NCBI GenBank assembly: GCA_038501625.1 | Contig: JAZAYU010000175.1 | Location: forward strand, 330,001 to 394,000 | Source: Corbicula japonica | Taxonomy: Eukaryota > Mollusca > Bivalvia > Venerida > Cyrenidae | Reading direction: 5' to 3' | DNA length: 64,000 bases | Part shown: piece after piece, positions 46,436 to 57,169 of the stretch | Layout: every line of letters begins with the position of its first letter | How positions within the stretch are numbered: position 1 is the stretch's first letter | The notes under the pieces: model-generated | What the model was told of the DNA's origin: nothing | What the model saw: the letters and a program-made list of their open reading frames with translations, nothing else | The model's database searches: none | Position numbers and translations under genes: made by a program

Positions 46436-47278
46436 ATAGGTTATAGTTTATTTGGAGGCTTGTATGAAAATTAAACGGTCAGGCCCAGCGCAGCTGGGCG
46501 ACCGTTTAATTTTTCATACATGCCTCCCAATAAACTATAACGTATATAATGGTCGAAATTGTTTTTGTAACTGACGAAACAGTCGCCGCCTAAATTACCA
46601 TATATGGGTATACAAAAGGGTAAATAGTCAAACTGAAAGTAGTTTTGTCATTCAGTGGTACTAATAGAATATATTAGAAAGTGAATTAAGAAATTTCTTT
46701 ATCTGAAAACACCATGTAAACATAACTTACTCTCAAGAAAAAACCTGTTTAGTAGTCTGTTCTTGGGTTGAGAAACAAGGGTTCATCCGTGGAAGTTCTA
46801 TTTTACCCTTTACTTTATTAATATTTTTTTAAGCATCTGTGTTGTCTGATCACGATCGAGACTTATCGCTGTTAGATTCACTAGGTTATTTGTGCAAAAG
46901 GGAAAGTGCAAATACTGATCAGATGACATTGATTTAATGGGTGATCTGTATCTAAACAGCTCGCCTATGTGATAACAGACGTATCTATGAAATAAAGGGT
47001 TAAGCAATCTAAGAAGCCTATATAACCCAAAAAAGTCAGAGCTAAAAATATTTCAATGACTTTCTTTTCCTCAGACTTTCTAAGTCACGCCTACGCCTCA
47101 CGTCTATAAGATCGTCAACGAACTGTACATGTTATCAATAAATGTTCGAACAATATTATGGAGGAAATTGATCTATAATAAACACATTTTAGACGCGCGA
47201 CTTTATGAGAATTAAGGTTCGAAATATTTGAAAAATACTGCATTGTCATTGGCTCAAAAATAATTTCAACCATGATAA
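46436..47278. repeat. Family-F repeat, longer copy
   Basis: Matches 61983-62540 in the same orientation: CGTATATAATGGTCGAAATT, ACAGTCGCCGCCTAAATTAC, GAAATTTCTTTATCTGAAAA, GAAACAAGGGTTCATCCGTG, ACGATCGAGACTTATCGCTG and GACGCGCGACTT appear in order. The 62-kb copy has internal deletions. Confidence 0.8.
46441..46540. repeat. 100-bp hairpin inside family F
   Basis: TTATAGTTTATTTGGAGGCT-TGTATGAAAATTAAACGGTC pairs with GACCGTTTAATTTTTCATAC-ATGCCTCCCAATAAACTATAA. The loop AGGCCCAGCGCAGCTGGGC is itself self-complementary. The 62-kb copy (61988-62041) keeps only the outer stem. Confidence 0.93.
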
Positions 47279-48328
47279 TATAATATGACCTTTCTCCATC
47301 ATTTGTTGGTTCAAATGCAAATGTACATGTATGTGTCTGTGTTATTGCTGTATTATTGCTTACACTATTCACTGTCTAATTTATTTGTTTAGATTGTCCT
47401 CGTGGACCTGTAAGCATCTTAAACGTAAAACGTCTCCCCGTACTTATATTCAATACTGTTATCTTTTCATCCCTTAGGGACTGCATTTGACATTTACCAT
47501 GCTCTCTCCCTCTCTCTTCTTCTTGACTGTGTGGGGAGGTTGTTTTTTCTGAATGTGGCGATTCCTATTTCACCTTTTTTGATAATCCTGTCTTGTCTTT
47601 TCTTAAAGTTGTTTCCGTTTTTACTAGTATCTTTTAATTTCGACCATATTCTAAGTGCTTGTCGTCTCTTTTTCTTGACAGAATGTCTGAAGATTGTTTT
47701 ATTATTATGAACTTGTCTTTTTCGTATTTGTCTTTTATTTCGTTTTCAATATAGAATGGCAATGCACATGCACTGCATTCGTTCTTTGAGATACGTGTTG
47801 TTAACTCCAGTCTTTGGGCCAAGGAAAGAAATGAACACAAATGAAATTTTATTTACATTTCCCTTGTTTTCAAGATTTTATATTTCTTTAAAAAATAGCT
47901 CATACCGAGTTTAAATGCTAATTTCTGTCGTCAGAATCAATTTTCTTTTTATGAGATATGCTCATTTTTAATATCTATATTACAGCCGAAGTGTATAAAT
48001 GAGATATAAATATTATCTAAAAATCACATCTTTTGCCATGCAAATCACTTGTGCAAAGGTTTATGCTTTTATCACAAAGTGCAGTATTCACACACCTGGT
48101 ATTTTTCCGCTCTTCTTACATCGAAAATCGTACTGGTACGGGATTGAACAAAAAATTACAAAAATAATCTAAATATAGCTATGCTTATAAATGAAATGTA
48201 CGTATCTTATTGCTTGTTTCCCTCTGGATATAAAAAGCATGCAAGGCCTTGTGCAATATAATAAGAAAAAGACTGGGTTTGCATAACATTTTTTTTCAGA
48301 AACGATCTCAATATCATTTGCAATGAAT
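47279..48328. other. Non-coding spacer with family-A remnant
   Basis: About 47490-47590 (CTCTCTCCCTCTCTCTTCTT, GTGGGGAGGTTGTTTTTTCT, GGCGATTCCTATTTCACC) is the terminal piece of a family-A copy in minus orientation. Nothing else is recognised. Confidence 0.5.
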
Positions 48329-48478
48329 CAGGGTTGAAGGTTATAAAGCTGAGATTGGAAACCAGTCTCAAATCTCAAGCATCTGATTGGCTGAAATGGC
48401 GACCAGTCGCCATTTCAGCCAATCAGATGCTTGAGATTTGAGACTGATCTCCATGCTCAGCTTTATAACCTTGGGAAC
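48329..48478. repeat. Family-B palindromic element with CCAAT boxes, full form
   Basis: Same stem as 42189-42340, with the loop GACCAGTCGCC and arms GGAAACCAGTCTC...GAGACTGATCTCC. Ends are GGGTTGAAGGTTATAAAGCT and CTTTATAACCTTGGGAAC. Confidence 0.95.
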
Positions 48479-49607
48479 TAGCAACTGAGATCGGTCTATT
48501 GTGGTGCAATTGTATCGGCTGTCAGCAAGACTTTTCTAAATTGAGAGTTTCTAGTTTATGAACGTGACTTTTGTATCCTCACATTTAGCGTATTGTGTCA
48601 ATTGAAAAGAAACACCTTTTACAGCTTATCACGTCTGGTTAAAATCGTGGCAAAAAATGTACTATTATAATATTATTGTGTAATAATCATATCTTTTAAA
48701 GAGTAACAATATTATGGATAATGACAGATATGAGACATCTCATGTTGAACGATTTTGTTATTCCGGTCCGTAAGCACACGGATGCAGCCGTTACGTAGAA
48801 CTTAAAACTGTGTAGAGCAAGTCATTGAGCGCAGTTTGAAGACCCCTAAGGCCCATGATTATTTACGCGTAGTTTTTAGTAATCTAGTACGTCTTACTTA
48901 ATTGCATATGATCTAAATCTACGCACATTTACAGTAACCACAAAAACAATACAATTATCGAATGGAATTAATACATCTTTCTTTGAAGGCATATCGGATG
49001 GGCAGGAATCAGATATTAAACATATGTTACTTTTTTGTTTCATATTCCAATAATGGCTTTAATAAACTACACTCGCCTAAAGTTATAATTGGTCACTTTT
49101 TGTTTAAAATGAGTAAAAGACGTTATCTGTTAATATATATTGCTATCTAATCAGGATCAATGAAAATGTATACCAACTAAAGTTATGAATAAACAGACCA
49201 CCAACAAGATATACTGTGAAATTTGTGGAAAAAACTTGATTAAATTTGTGCATTGTTTTCCAGAATAAAAAGTCCAAAAAAACCAAGTTTCTATGTTATA
49301 TGTACTTCTTCACAAATTATCAATACGTTTTTCATAATGTAAAGTTGTTTAATAAACTGGTTTACCCGTCACACGAGTCTTCAACAATCAAAAGAAACAA
49401 CAACAACAACAACAACAACCAACAAACAATTATATGAATTTCAGAAACAGAAGGGATGTAAAACACACATTGTGACATTGCATTTATAAGTGCATTGACT
49501 ACTAGCAAATGTATTAACTGGGTTGACTGACTGTCTATTGATACGGGTAGTTCAAGTGCTAGTCATTCACCCGCACAAACTGGATATTTAAATTTTTGAT
49601 GTTTCAG
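48479..49607. other. 5' flank of the secreted-protein exon
   Basis: AT-rich, with an (AAC)n run at about 49396-49421. No upstream exon was found. Confidence 0.4.
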
Positions 49608-49727
49608 AAAGACGAAAATTGCAATTTATGAAAATCAGCATGGCTTCTCTGAAGATCCTATGTGTGTTGAATCTTCTGACGTTTGTAGCATCTTTATCGG
49701 CACCAAATATTCCAGAAAAGGAAAAAG
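49608..49727 (+). CDS. Probable first coding exon of a secreted protein (signal peptide)
   Basis: The ATG at 49628 opens MKISMASLKILCVLNLLTF, then VASLSAPNIPEKEK, in one frame. This has a basic N-terminus, a Leu/Val-rich core of about 12 residues and a small-residue ALSA-like cleavage region (SLSA|PN), as in a classical signal peptide. The exon is bounded by ATTTTTGATGTTTCAG (acceptor ending 49607) and AAAAAG|GTACGA (donor at 49728). Coding length from the ATG is 100 nt, so the intron is phase 1, the usual phase after a signal-peptide exon. ATG at 49640 is an alternative start. The rest of the gene was not located in the following 14 kb, so the mature protein is unknown. The call depends on coincidence of signal peptide, splice sites and phase, without homology. 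Confidence 0.45.
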
Positions 49728-50154
49728 GTACGATGCTTGTTGTTTAAATTAACATATTTTGTGTTCAAGAGTTAAATGAAAAAAAATTACATATTTTGGA
49801 GATCCGGCAAGTTGGTCTGCACAACGTGTCAGAGAGAAAGTTTGTTTAAATTAAGTTTCATTCATTGTTCAGAATATTCAGTTGTATAAAACCTGTTACA
49901 TGTAAGGTAGCTAAAGAGAATATGTTAATAGAGACCTGGGACCGAAGACTCGCGTGCTGGTGAATCTGTCCGCTCGTAGGTAGCTGACGATGGGTTAAAT
50001 TAAAGCTAAATATTTCCATTTAGCAATTGCAAAACGTAGAATAGACATATCAGGAAAATGTTGACTTTATATGTTTGGGCTCCTGTCATGTATCGAGCCA
50101 TTAATGCTGGGGTTGAAAATTTATTATAATTATTTTGTCTTCCGGAGAGTGACT

Positions 50155-50304
50155 AGGTCCCAAGGTTATGAAACTATGCATGGAAGCCAGTCTGAAATCT
50201 CAAGCATCTGATTGGCTGAAATGGCGACTGGTCGCCATTTCAGCCAATCAGATGCTTGAGATTTCAGACTGGTGTCCAATCTCAGTTTTATAACCTCCAG
50301 CACT
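50155..50304. repeat. Family-B palindromic element, reverse orientation
   Basis: GTCCCAAGGTTATGAAACTA ... AAGCATCTGATTGGCTGAAA-TGGCGACTGGTCGCCATTTC-AGCCAATCAGATGCTTGAG ... TTTTATAACCTCCAGCAC. It lies about 430 bp downstream of the signal-peptide exon, within the presumed first coding intron. Confidence 0.95.
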
Positions 50305-51901
50305 GGTAAAGACATTGTTTATAGTTTTCGAAAGTTTTCCAAAGAAATGTCTTTGTTTGCACAATGGGAAGAGGTTACCTAAATTCATCCAAAATCGAAG
50401 CAAACATTGATAATTAAATTGGTTTTTGGAGAGAAAATTCATTTTTGTGTCAAAAAACCTGACTTGGGGATTTTTTCCTGTCTGCTATTGAAGAGACCCT
50501 GTATATTCGATATTTTTTCAAGATGATTCATGGATTTAATATCAGTATAGTCCGATTTTTTCAGAGTAGAAAAGTCCAAGGTCGAATTTCTTAACATGTT
50601 AAGTGTTTTGTCACTTTGTAAACTTTCAGTTAAACATTGGTTTTCGTGGTTTGTTTATATCCGTATTGCAGTGTTAGCCTTTACATGTAATTAGTAAAAA
50701 TATGCACTGCATAAATTAACTCAAACGGCTGTATAAACGGCTTTTGATACAGATTTTGTTAATTGATTGAAGGCTTGTTTAAAAACCTGCGTTAAGTTTT
50801 ACATTTTGATTATCTCCTTATCTTAAATGAATGCTAAAGTAAATAGAGAAGTATTTGTAAAGAAAGAAATTGGAATCTTTCGATTTGAAATTGAATACAA
50901 TACTGTGTTATGCTTGAAATACTTCAATTAATTATACTTTTAATACAGCACTTCACTACTTGTGCAAGCACTGGAATAGCAGTACAAGTATCTCGGATCG
51001 TGAACTATTTGTACTATTCTATTTCACATAAATTTACCATAGCGTGTACATGTCAGTTAATGACTTGTTAAAGGACACTAACCTTAAAGCTGCCTATTCA
51101 TAGTTCAGGGTGTCATTTTACAAAATATAGTTTCTTTCTTTCTTTCTTTATTTGTAAGAACGATAACTCAGAATACATTGCTGTTTACCTATGTCATTTT
51201 GATTATCGTAGCGAAAATGTAGGTTGTTTAAGTAAAGCGTCAAACAATAATAGAGGATTTGTTGCGTCTAAGTTGTTGAACATTTCTGCACAATTAGTGT
51301 AAACCTTACATGTGTTTGGTTGAAATAAAAGAAATGAGCCTTTTAATCAAGATGTTATTGAAATCTACAAAAATTCTGCAAATTATGAAGTTTTATGTAT
51401 TATTTGTTAGCAAACAATTGGTTAGGCCCTAATACCATAAAACATATCGCTGTTGATTTTAAACTCAACTCAAAATGCTGACCATTACTGTGGGGATTCA
51501 CATGATCAAAATAATCTCTAAGCTATAGGGAAATTTTGAATTTTGTGAAGTTTTCATTTCTGAGTTGCACAAATAGAATTCATAAATGTACTATCATATG
51601 ACCACAGACTATATGTTTTATACTACAACTGCTAACAAGTGTTTTGTTTAGAATTTTACCAGATTACCTCTGCAGTGCCATGTTTTATAGTGCTTGGGTG
51701 TTCTGAATTATGAGGAAGAGGTCATGAGTGAAACATTGTCAGTGTAATTATACCTTCCTGTAGGCATATGATAGGCTACATAATAAAGCTTCACACAAAC
51801 CATGGACAAAATATACTTCATTTTTCATTGTTTTACATTTGTTTATAGATTATTTTGATCATGTGATTCCCCATAGTGACCATGTACAATTAAGGTTTTA
51901 T
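50305..51901. other. Non-coding, presumed intronic sequence
   Basis: AT-rich, with no exon or repeat recognised. A short TTTC run lies at about 51132-51148. Confidence 0.4.
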
Positions 51902-52115
51902 GACTACTGTAGTATCATTATATTTTGTGTGGGAGTAAATTTCGCATATTTCGCGCTAAGGATTTTACGCGAATTTAAACCCCCAGCAAAAATACACCAT
52001 GATTTAATATGTCTAAATAGAAAAAATATAATCGCGCAATTTATGACCGCGCGAATATATCATTTTGGGCTTTAGCGCGAAAATTTGTCACCGCGAAATT
52101 AAATGATACCACAGT
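51902..52115. repeat. Family-C TTTCGCG-rich MITE
   Basis: ACTGTAGTATCATTATATTT at the left; CCGCGAAATTAAATGATACC-ACAGT at the right as its reverse complement. Internal TTTCGCGCTAAGG and GCGCGAAAATTTG blocks. Confidence 0.8.
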
Positions 52116-52680
52116 CGTTATGCAGTTTTTAAAAAATGTTGTTCACATACTCATATTACAGAATTACCATGTGTTACGATGATAATTGCGAGATTAATTT
52201 CATTAATTTTTTCTAAGCAAATAACTAGCATGTGCTCAGCATTTGAACAAGTATGTTGGGTTCAGCATTGCGTTTGAGCATGAGATTTTTCGTGAAAAAA
52301 AGACAATAAGATGCAATTTCCAACGATGAGCAAAAGTCCATCACTTCTCCATCGCAGCTATCTTTTGAGAAGTCGAAATGATAGTAAAAACATTGATTAT
52401 ACTTTCATAAGATATATGCCTCATTTCGTTGGAAAAAATTGATTTTATTTTCAAGAACTGCGTTTGTTACGTGAACTTAATAACTCATGTAATGAACACG
52501 ATCCTGTGAATTTTCGGAATATTATATTTTCCGAAAACTTTTTTTTTATTTTATCGATTTTCTTGCGGTTTTTTTTATCGGGTGATTACACGTGAATTAA
52601 ATAGAAATACTGGAATGTTTCAATGCCCTATCTTGTTTAGTTTTCGAGAAAATTGGAAAATAAATTCAATGCCAAACTTC

Positions 52681-52896
52681 GATTCCGATCGGAATCGACA
52701 TTTTCCGATCGGAATCCTGAATTTTCCTATCGGAAAATTTTCCGATCGGATTTTTTCCGGTCGGAATTTTTTCCATTCGGAAAACTTCCGATCGGAAGAG
52801 GTGATTCCGATCGGAATGTTTCCTGCGTTCGTTGAATTCCTATCGGAATTTGTGTTGCTTTTATCTTTCCGAGCGGAATCAGTCCTATGGGAAAAG
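52681..52896. repeat. Array of TTCCGATCGGAA palindromes
   Basis: About ten or eleven occurrences of a 12-16 bp palindrome, perfect or with one or two changes, at 52681, 52701, 52722, 52737, 52754, 52767, 52785, 52803, 52834, 52866 and 52882. Spacing is irregular at 13-32 bp. Arms vary together in places (AATTCC-GGAATT, TTTTCC-GGAAAA). The open frames through it come from the repeat. Confidence 0.9.
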
Positions 52897-53625
52897 TTAT
52901 TCCGAACATTTATTTTAATCGCAACTTATGTCGTATTTATAATATCAAGTTAGTAAGGTCAGCTGTTGTGTTTTCTTATGAAAATGAAAAAAAAAAGATT
53001 GTGATTAAAGAAAAACAAAATGCAAATATTATTCTAAATATACACTCACTATTCTGTAAGTAAGTTATTTTTATTATACTTTGTTGACAAAATCTGACTC
53101 TCGTGGTCATGACTGACAACTTGACATTGTTGTAATCGTCAACATCGTTTAATGTTTTCGTCAAAATGACGCATTACATAAATATAGATAATTATCCATA
53201 TATCTCCATTATTTATCCGTTTTAATACTATATTGCTGATCAAGAAATACAGCAAACTGATATAGATTGAAGGCCTTCCTTGTGCTCACACAGACACTGA
53301 CGCATGAACTAACACAGCCGTCACATAATACATGTTGTACTTGTATGTGTGTAATATATATATATTGCATTTATTATATGAAGTTATCTCCAATATGAGT
53401 CATTGAAGAGGTCAAATTCTTTATTAAATTTCTCAATCCTGCTTTTATTTTTTAACTTGACATACTTCTTGATTTATATTCTATGAAGACTTGTCAGACT
53501 TACTGATTCTTTTCAGTCCTGTCGGTTATTTTCTTGTTAAAGGTCAACCTCATTCTTTCATGTTGAGACCATACAATGCAGATTATGGAATGTTATTGAT
53601 TTGAAAATAACGCGTTAAATACCGA
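52897..53625. other. Non-coding spacer
   Basis: Nothing recognised. Confidence 0.4.
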
Positions 53626-53925
53626 GTTAAGGTGGAATGCGCCGATTTTTCAACTTTCAAGTTTTTTCATGAAAATTTGCATGCAGTTATTGATCATATT
53701 TCCGATATGGAACAGAATATCTTCTAAAAATATTTTATTTTGTCTCAAAGATACAGATCTTTAAAGATGTCTACTAACGTCAGTTTTTGGACATGACGTC
53801 AAAAGAACCGTTACTGAATGTTTTCTGCTGTATCTTTAATATCTTTCGAATGTTCCGTTTTCTGTTTTAATAATATTGTACAGAATTAAATTCTCTTTCC
53901 ACTGATGTAACTTTCATGAGTTTAG
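53626..53925 (-). repeat. Family-D dispersed repeat, diverged third copy
   Basis: Begins GTTAAGGTGGAATGCGCC and runs to TTTCCACTGATGTAACTTTC. Its reverse complement matches 14917-15195 block by block (TTACATCAGTGGAAAGAGAA, ACATTCGAAAGAT, GTCATGTCCAAAAACTG). Confidence 0.7.
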
Positions 53926-53961
53926 CTTTTATATGGCCACCAAAACATATTGGTCACCTAC

Positions 53962-54149
53962 CATAAATGCGTATGAAAATGAAAATAGCAATGTAGATGC
54001 TATTAAATGCCGGAATTGCAAATACCAAAAACAGCCATCATCATCATCATCAGCAGCAGCAGCAGCTGCATCATCATCATCATCATCATCATTATCATCA
54101 CCATAATCATCATCATCATCACAGTCTGCAGTAGCAGCATCTGCAGAAC
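53962..54149 (-). other. Possible acidic exon over a trinucleotide repeat (low confidence)
   Basis: On the minus strand, TGTTTATTGTAG (acceptor) is followed by an open frame beginning GSADAATADC, with runs of Asp and Ala from GAT/GCT repeats. It then has non-repetitive GCFWYLQFRHLIASTLLFSF and a donor ATG|GTAGGT. The splice-site pair and the non-repetitive end are suggestive. The core is an ordinary microsatellite, so chance is quite possible. Confidence 0.15.
54030..54120. repeat. (CAT)n/(CAG)n microsatellite
   Basis: TCATCATCATCATCAGCAGC, then CATCATCATC runs with ATTATC interruptions. Confidence 0.9.
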
Positions 54150-54259
54150 CTACAATAAACAGTTTATTTAAATTACAAAGATCCCGTGGTCTCCGATGAA
54201 CTATATTGCAAATCTGCAAGCCAAAAAAATAAAAATAAAAATAACATGTGATGACGAAG

Positions 54260-54263
<4 letters not shown>

Positions 54264-54320
<57 letters not shown>

Positions 54321-54420
54321 GTGGATGGTGGTGGTGGTGGTGGTGGTGGTGGTGGTGGTGGTGGTGGTGGTGGTGGTGGTGGTGGTGGTGGTGGTGATGA
54401 TGATGATGATGATGATGATA
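54264..54420. repeat. (GAT)n-(GGT)n-(GAT)n microsatellite
   Basis: About 55 bp of GAT, about 75 bp of GGT (54319-54394) and about 26 bp of GAT. It is symmetric, suggesting that GGT arose and expanded inside a GAT array. The predicted poly-His, poly-Pro or poly-Ile proteins from it are not real. Confidence 0.97.
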
Positions 54421-54760
54421 TTTGAACACGATGAAACAAATATAGCTTAACATTTTACTAAGTTTCTTTTTTAAATTCTGAACTTTTATGTATAACATTG
54501 TTATAATCTGCATGAAACAAGAACCGGGAAGAAAAAGCTACTTAATGCTTGACTTGCACGTTCTCCTTTTTGTACTCTATGGTTGCATTAGATCACTTAA
54601 AAACGCGATAAAAGATGCGAAGTCGGGATTTCGCATCGCGTTTAGACGACCTCCTACCGTGATCTTATCGATTTCGCATGGTGTCTTCATAATTTACCAA
54701 CCCATAGATCGGCAGAGCGAAACGATTGTCCCCAGAAACATCAACACATATCCTGGTTTG

Positions 54761-55335
54761 GTAACCCGTCTGATATACTAGTTTCACGCGGTAAATAATC
54801 GCAAGATTAAAAATGTCATAATTTATTTAGTGCAAGGAACAAATTAAATAGTTAAGATAATGTCCTTTTTTACAGCAATAACATTTTGCGTAGTGTATAA
54901 GGATATAATGATAATCGCCGTACAAATATATTCGGAAGGTTTAATCGGTGCTAAAATGTATTAATTAAGAAGAACAGTTAAAGAAAATTCACCGAAAAGA
55001 AAGCGTTCACTTCCTTTTGAAATAGAGTACAGTTTTATGTTTGTAACCCGTCTTATATACTATTGTCACACGGGAAATAATCGCAAGATTAAAAATTTCA
55101 TACATATTTTATTTATTTAGTGGACTCAACACATTAAAAAAATAAAATTAGGAGTTAAATAGTTAAGAAAGTGTCATTTTGTACAACCATAACATTTAAG
55201 GATATTATTGTGATAATTGCTTTACAAATAAAACACGCGAATATTCTTCAAGTGTAAACGGTGCTAAAATGTATTCATTAAGAAAAGCAGTTAATGTGAA
55301 AAGTGCACGCTTTCTTTTCGGAATAGAGTATAGTT
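54761..55335 (+). repeat. Diverged tandem duplication, period 282 bp
   Basis: GTAACCCGTCTGATATACTA (54761) and GTAACCCGTCTTATATACTA (55043) start two copies. They share AAATAATCGCAAGATTAAAA, AAATAGTTAAGA, GGTGCTAAAATGTATT and a GAATAGAGTA-like end. Many substitutions and indels make this far older than the 7.9 kb duplication. Confidence 0.85.
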
Positions 55336-56477
55336 TAAAGTTTCTTTTTATATAAACATTACTTCATAAGAATCCAGCGGAAAAGGGAGGGGGTTATACA
55401 TGTCGTTAGTGCTATAGTTAAAATGGTTGAACCCAGATTCCGAAAGAATCCCGATGTCTCTCATACTCTTATTCATTCTCTATTAAAGCAGAGTTCTGCC
55501 TTATTTTATTTATAAGACTCGAAATAAATGTGAATGTGCATCTGAAAAATGCAGGCAATTGAAAAGCTTTATTTATTCTTTAGATTCGAACTTTCGTTAA
55601 AATAAGATCAAAATAATTAAACTTGCAAAGAAACAATTAGACGACATTCGACATTTATTAGACAAATTCAGAATTCATTCAATCAAAATTTACGTTATAT
55701 TCCAATTAACAGAAATTCAAAGATATTTAATTATAAGTGATCATCTCAATACATATTGTCATCATAAACTGATAAAACAAAATCATGAGACGCATTAATC
55801 ATTAACTAAATTCCAGATTTCCACATTACTGCCATTTTAAGTTCATTACTAAAAACAATGATGATGACGTGTTTGAAACAGTATCAAGCATTAAACACAA
55901 TATATTGACTTGTACACTTTCATTAACTTATGAGATTTAAATCCCGTTTTTAATAATGATGAGTAAACATATACGCCTATATAAATTAATTTTCAATATT
56001 TAGAAAGCTTCATCAAAAGTCCAAAATATTAAGTTGTAGATTAATAGCTAATCATTTTGTTAGTTCCCATTTCCCTTTAAACAAGAATTTTCCAAAAAAA
56101 TTATGAACAAGGACATTATGGTGTTATAGTAAATTCAATTTTAACCTAGCTAGTGCGCCAAAAGACGGAAGTACCGAGGTTAATTCAAACTAATAAAATA
56201 ATTAAATCAACAAATTCAATTTTTATGACTTTAGATTCTTATCGCAAATCAATTAATGCGGATATTAAAATGATGAACGAATCATCAATTATTACAACTC
56301 CGCCCCACGAATCACGTTATCGCGTTAATGTGTTACTTATTTTCTATTGGTTGATGTTTATAAAAGAGGCGTTCCTTTACAAGAGGCGATCAGGGTGCTA
56401 TACATTAGATATGATGGTCAGTTTTGGAATCCATACGCTAGTTAACTAATACACTTCTGGAGGCCCCTACCATATCG
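55336..56477. other. Non-coding spacer
   Basis: AT-rich. The 98-codon frame at 56153-56449 lacks an ATG at its 5' end and is not recognised. Confidence 0.4.
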
Positions 56478-56650
56478 ATTGATATGTTCGAACGTTTGTA
56501 TACATATTAGTATTTTTAAAACCGAAAGCACCACAAGAAGTGAAACCGATTCTTTTATTGATAGTTTCACACGTGATTTTTGTGAAATGACACGAGTCTG
56601 TTTCGTGAAATAAATTAAAAATATTACTAAGATTTGGTATGTTCAAGTCG
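56478..56650. repeat. Short foldback element
   Basis: ATATGTTCGAACG, TATACATATTAGTATTTTTA (56480-56520) is complementary to TTAAAAATATTACTAAGATT, TGGTATGTTCAAG (56617-56650). TTTCACACGTGA/GTGAAATGACACG lie inside. Confidence 0.5.
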
Positions 56651-57169
56651 GATTTCTAACAGTCGATTATTTCGAAAACCCAATAATTTCATGTTTCCAT
56701 TCGCTGAATAAATAGTGTCATAAGTCTTTGAGATGTTTTTCTACATCTACAATCATTGACATCGAAAAGTGATATTTAATCACATAAGTGTCACCTAAAC
56801 AGGGTATACATTGTTCACTTCTCAGTCAGAAAAAAACCTAATGTATCGAAAAGCAAACGGTGAAGATCCTGATCAGACGACGCGGATGTGCCGCCTGGTC
56901 TGGATGTGCGCTGTTTGCTTAAGGATAACAGCCGTGTCACATGAAATAAAGAATTATATTTGAAATTTATGTGCGCTGAGAACAGTAGCAATTTTACAAC
57001 AACAACAATGATATCGGTCAAAATAATAAAAACGCGAGTATATTTCTTTTATAATTTTATTTAACTGTGATTGTGCAAGTATTGTTTGATTTATATAAAA
57101 TTTCCATGTTCATCATGTTTTTATTCACGCGTTAAGATCAATTAAATTCTTGTTATATTATATTGAAGT

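Noticed and set aside
52681..52896. Possible CRISPR-like palindromic repeats with spacers
   Set aside because: Spacing is irregular and the intervening sequence is partly repeat-derived; eukaryotic context.
52582..52953. 123-codon frame with NFPIGKFSD-like repeats
   Set aside because: Reads through the palindrome array; other frames of both strands are open for the same reason.
53929..54513. Large minus-strand frame with poly-His, poly-Ser and poly-Asp
   Set aside because: Most of it is translation of the GAT/GGT/CAT microsatellites; frames of similar size occur in other phases. Only the small splice-flanked piece was kept as a low-confidence note.
56153..56449. 98-codon frame
   Set aside because: Opens with GTG rather than ATG, no domain, and eukaryotic context makes such a start implausible.
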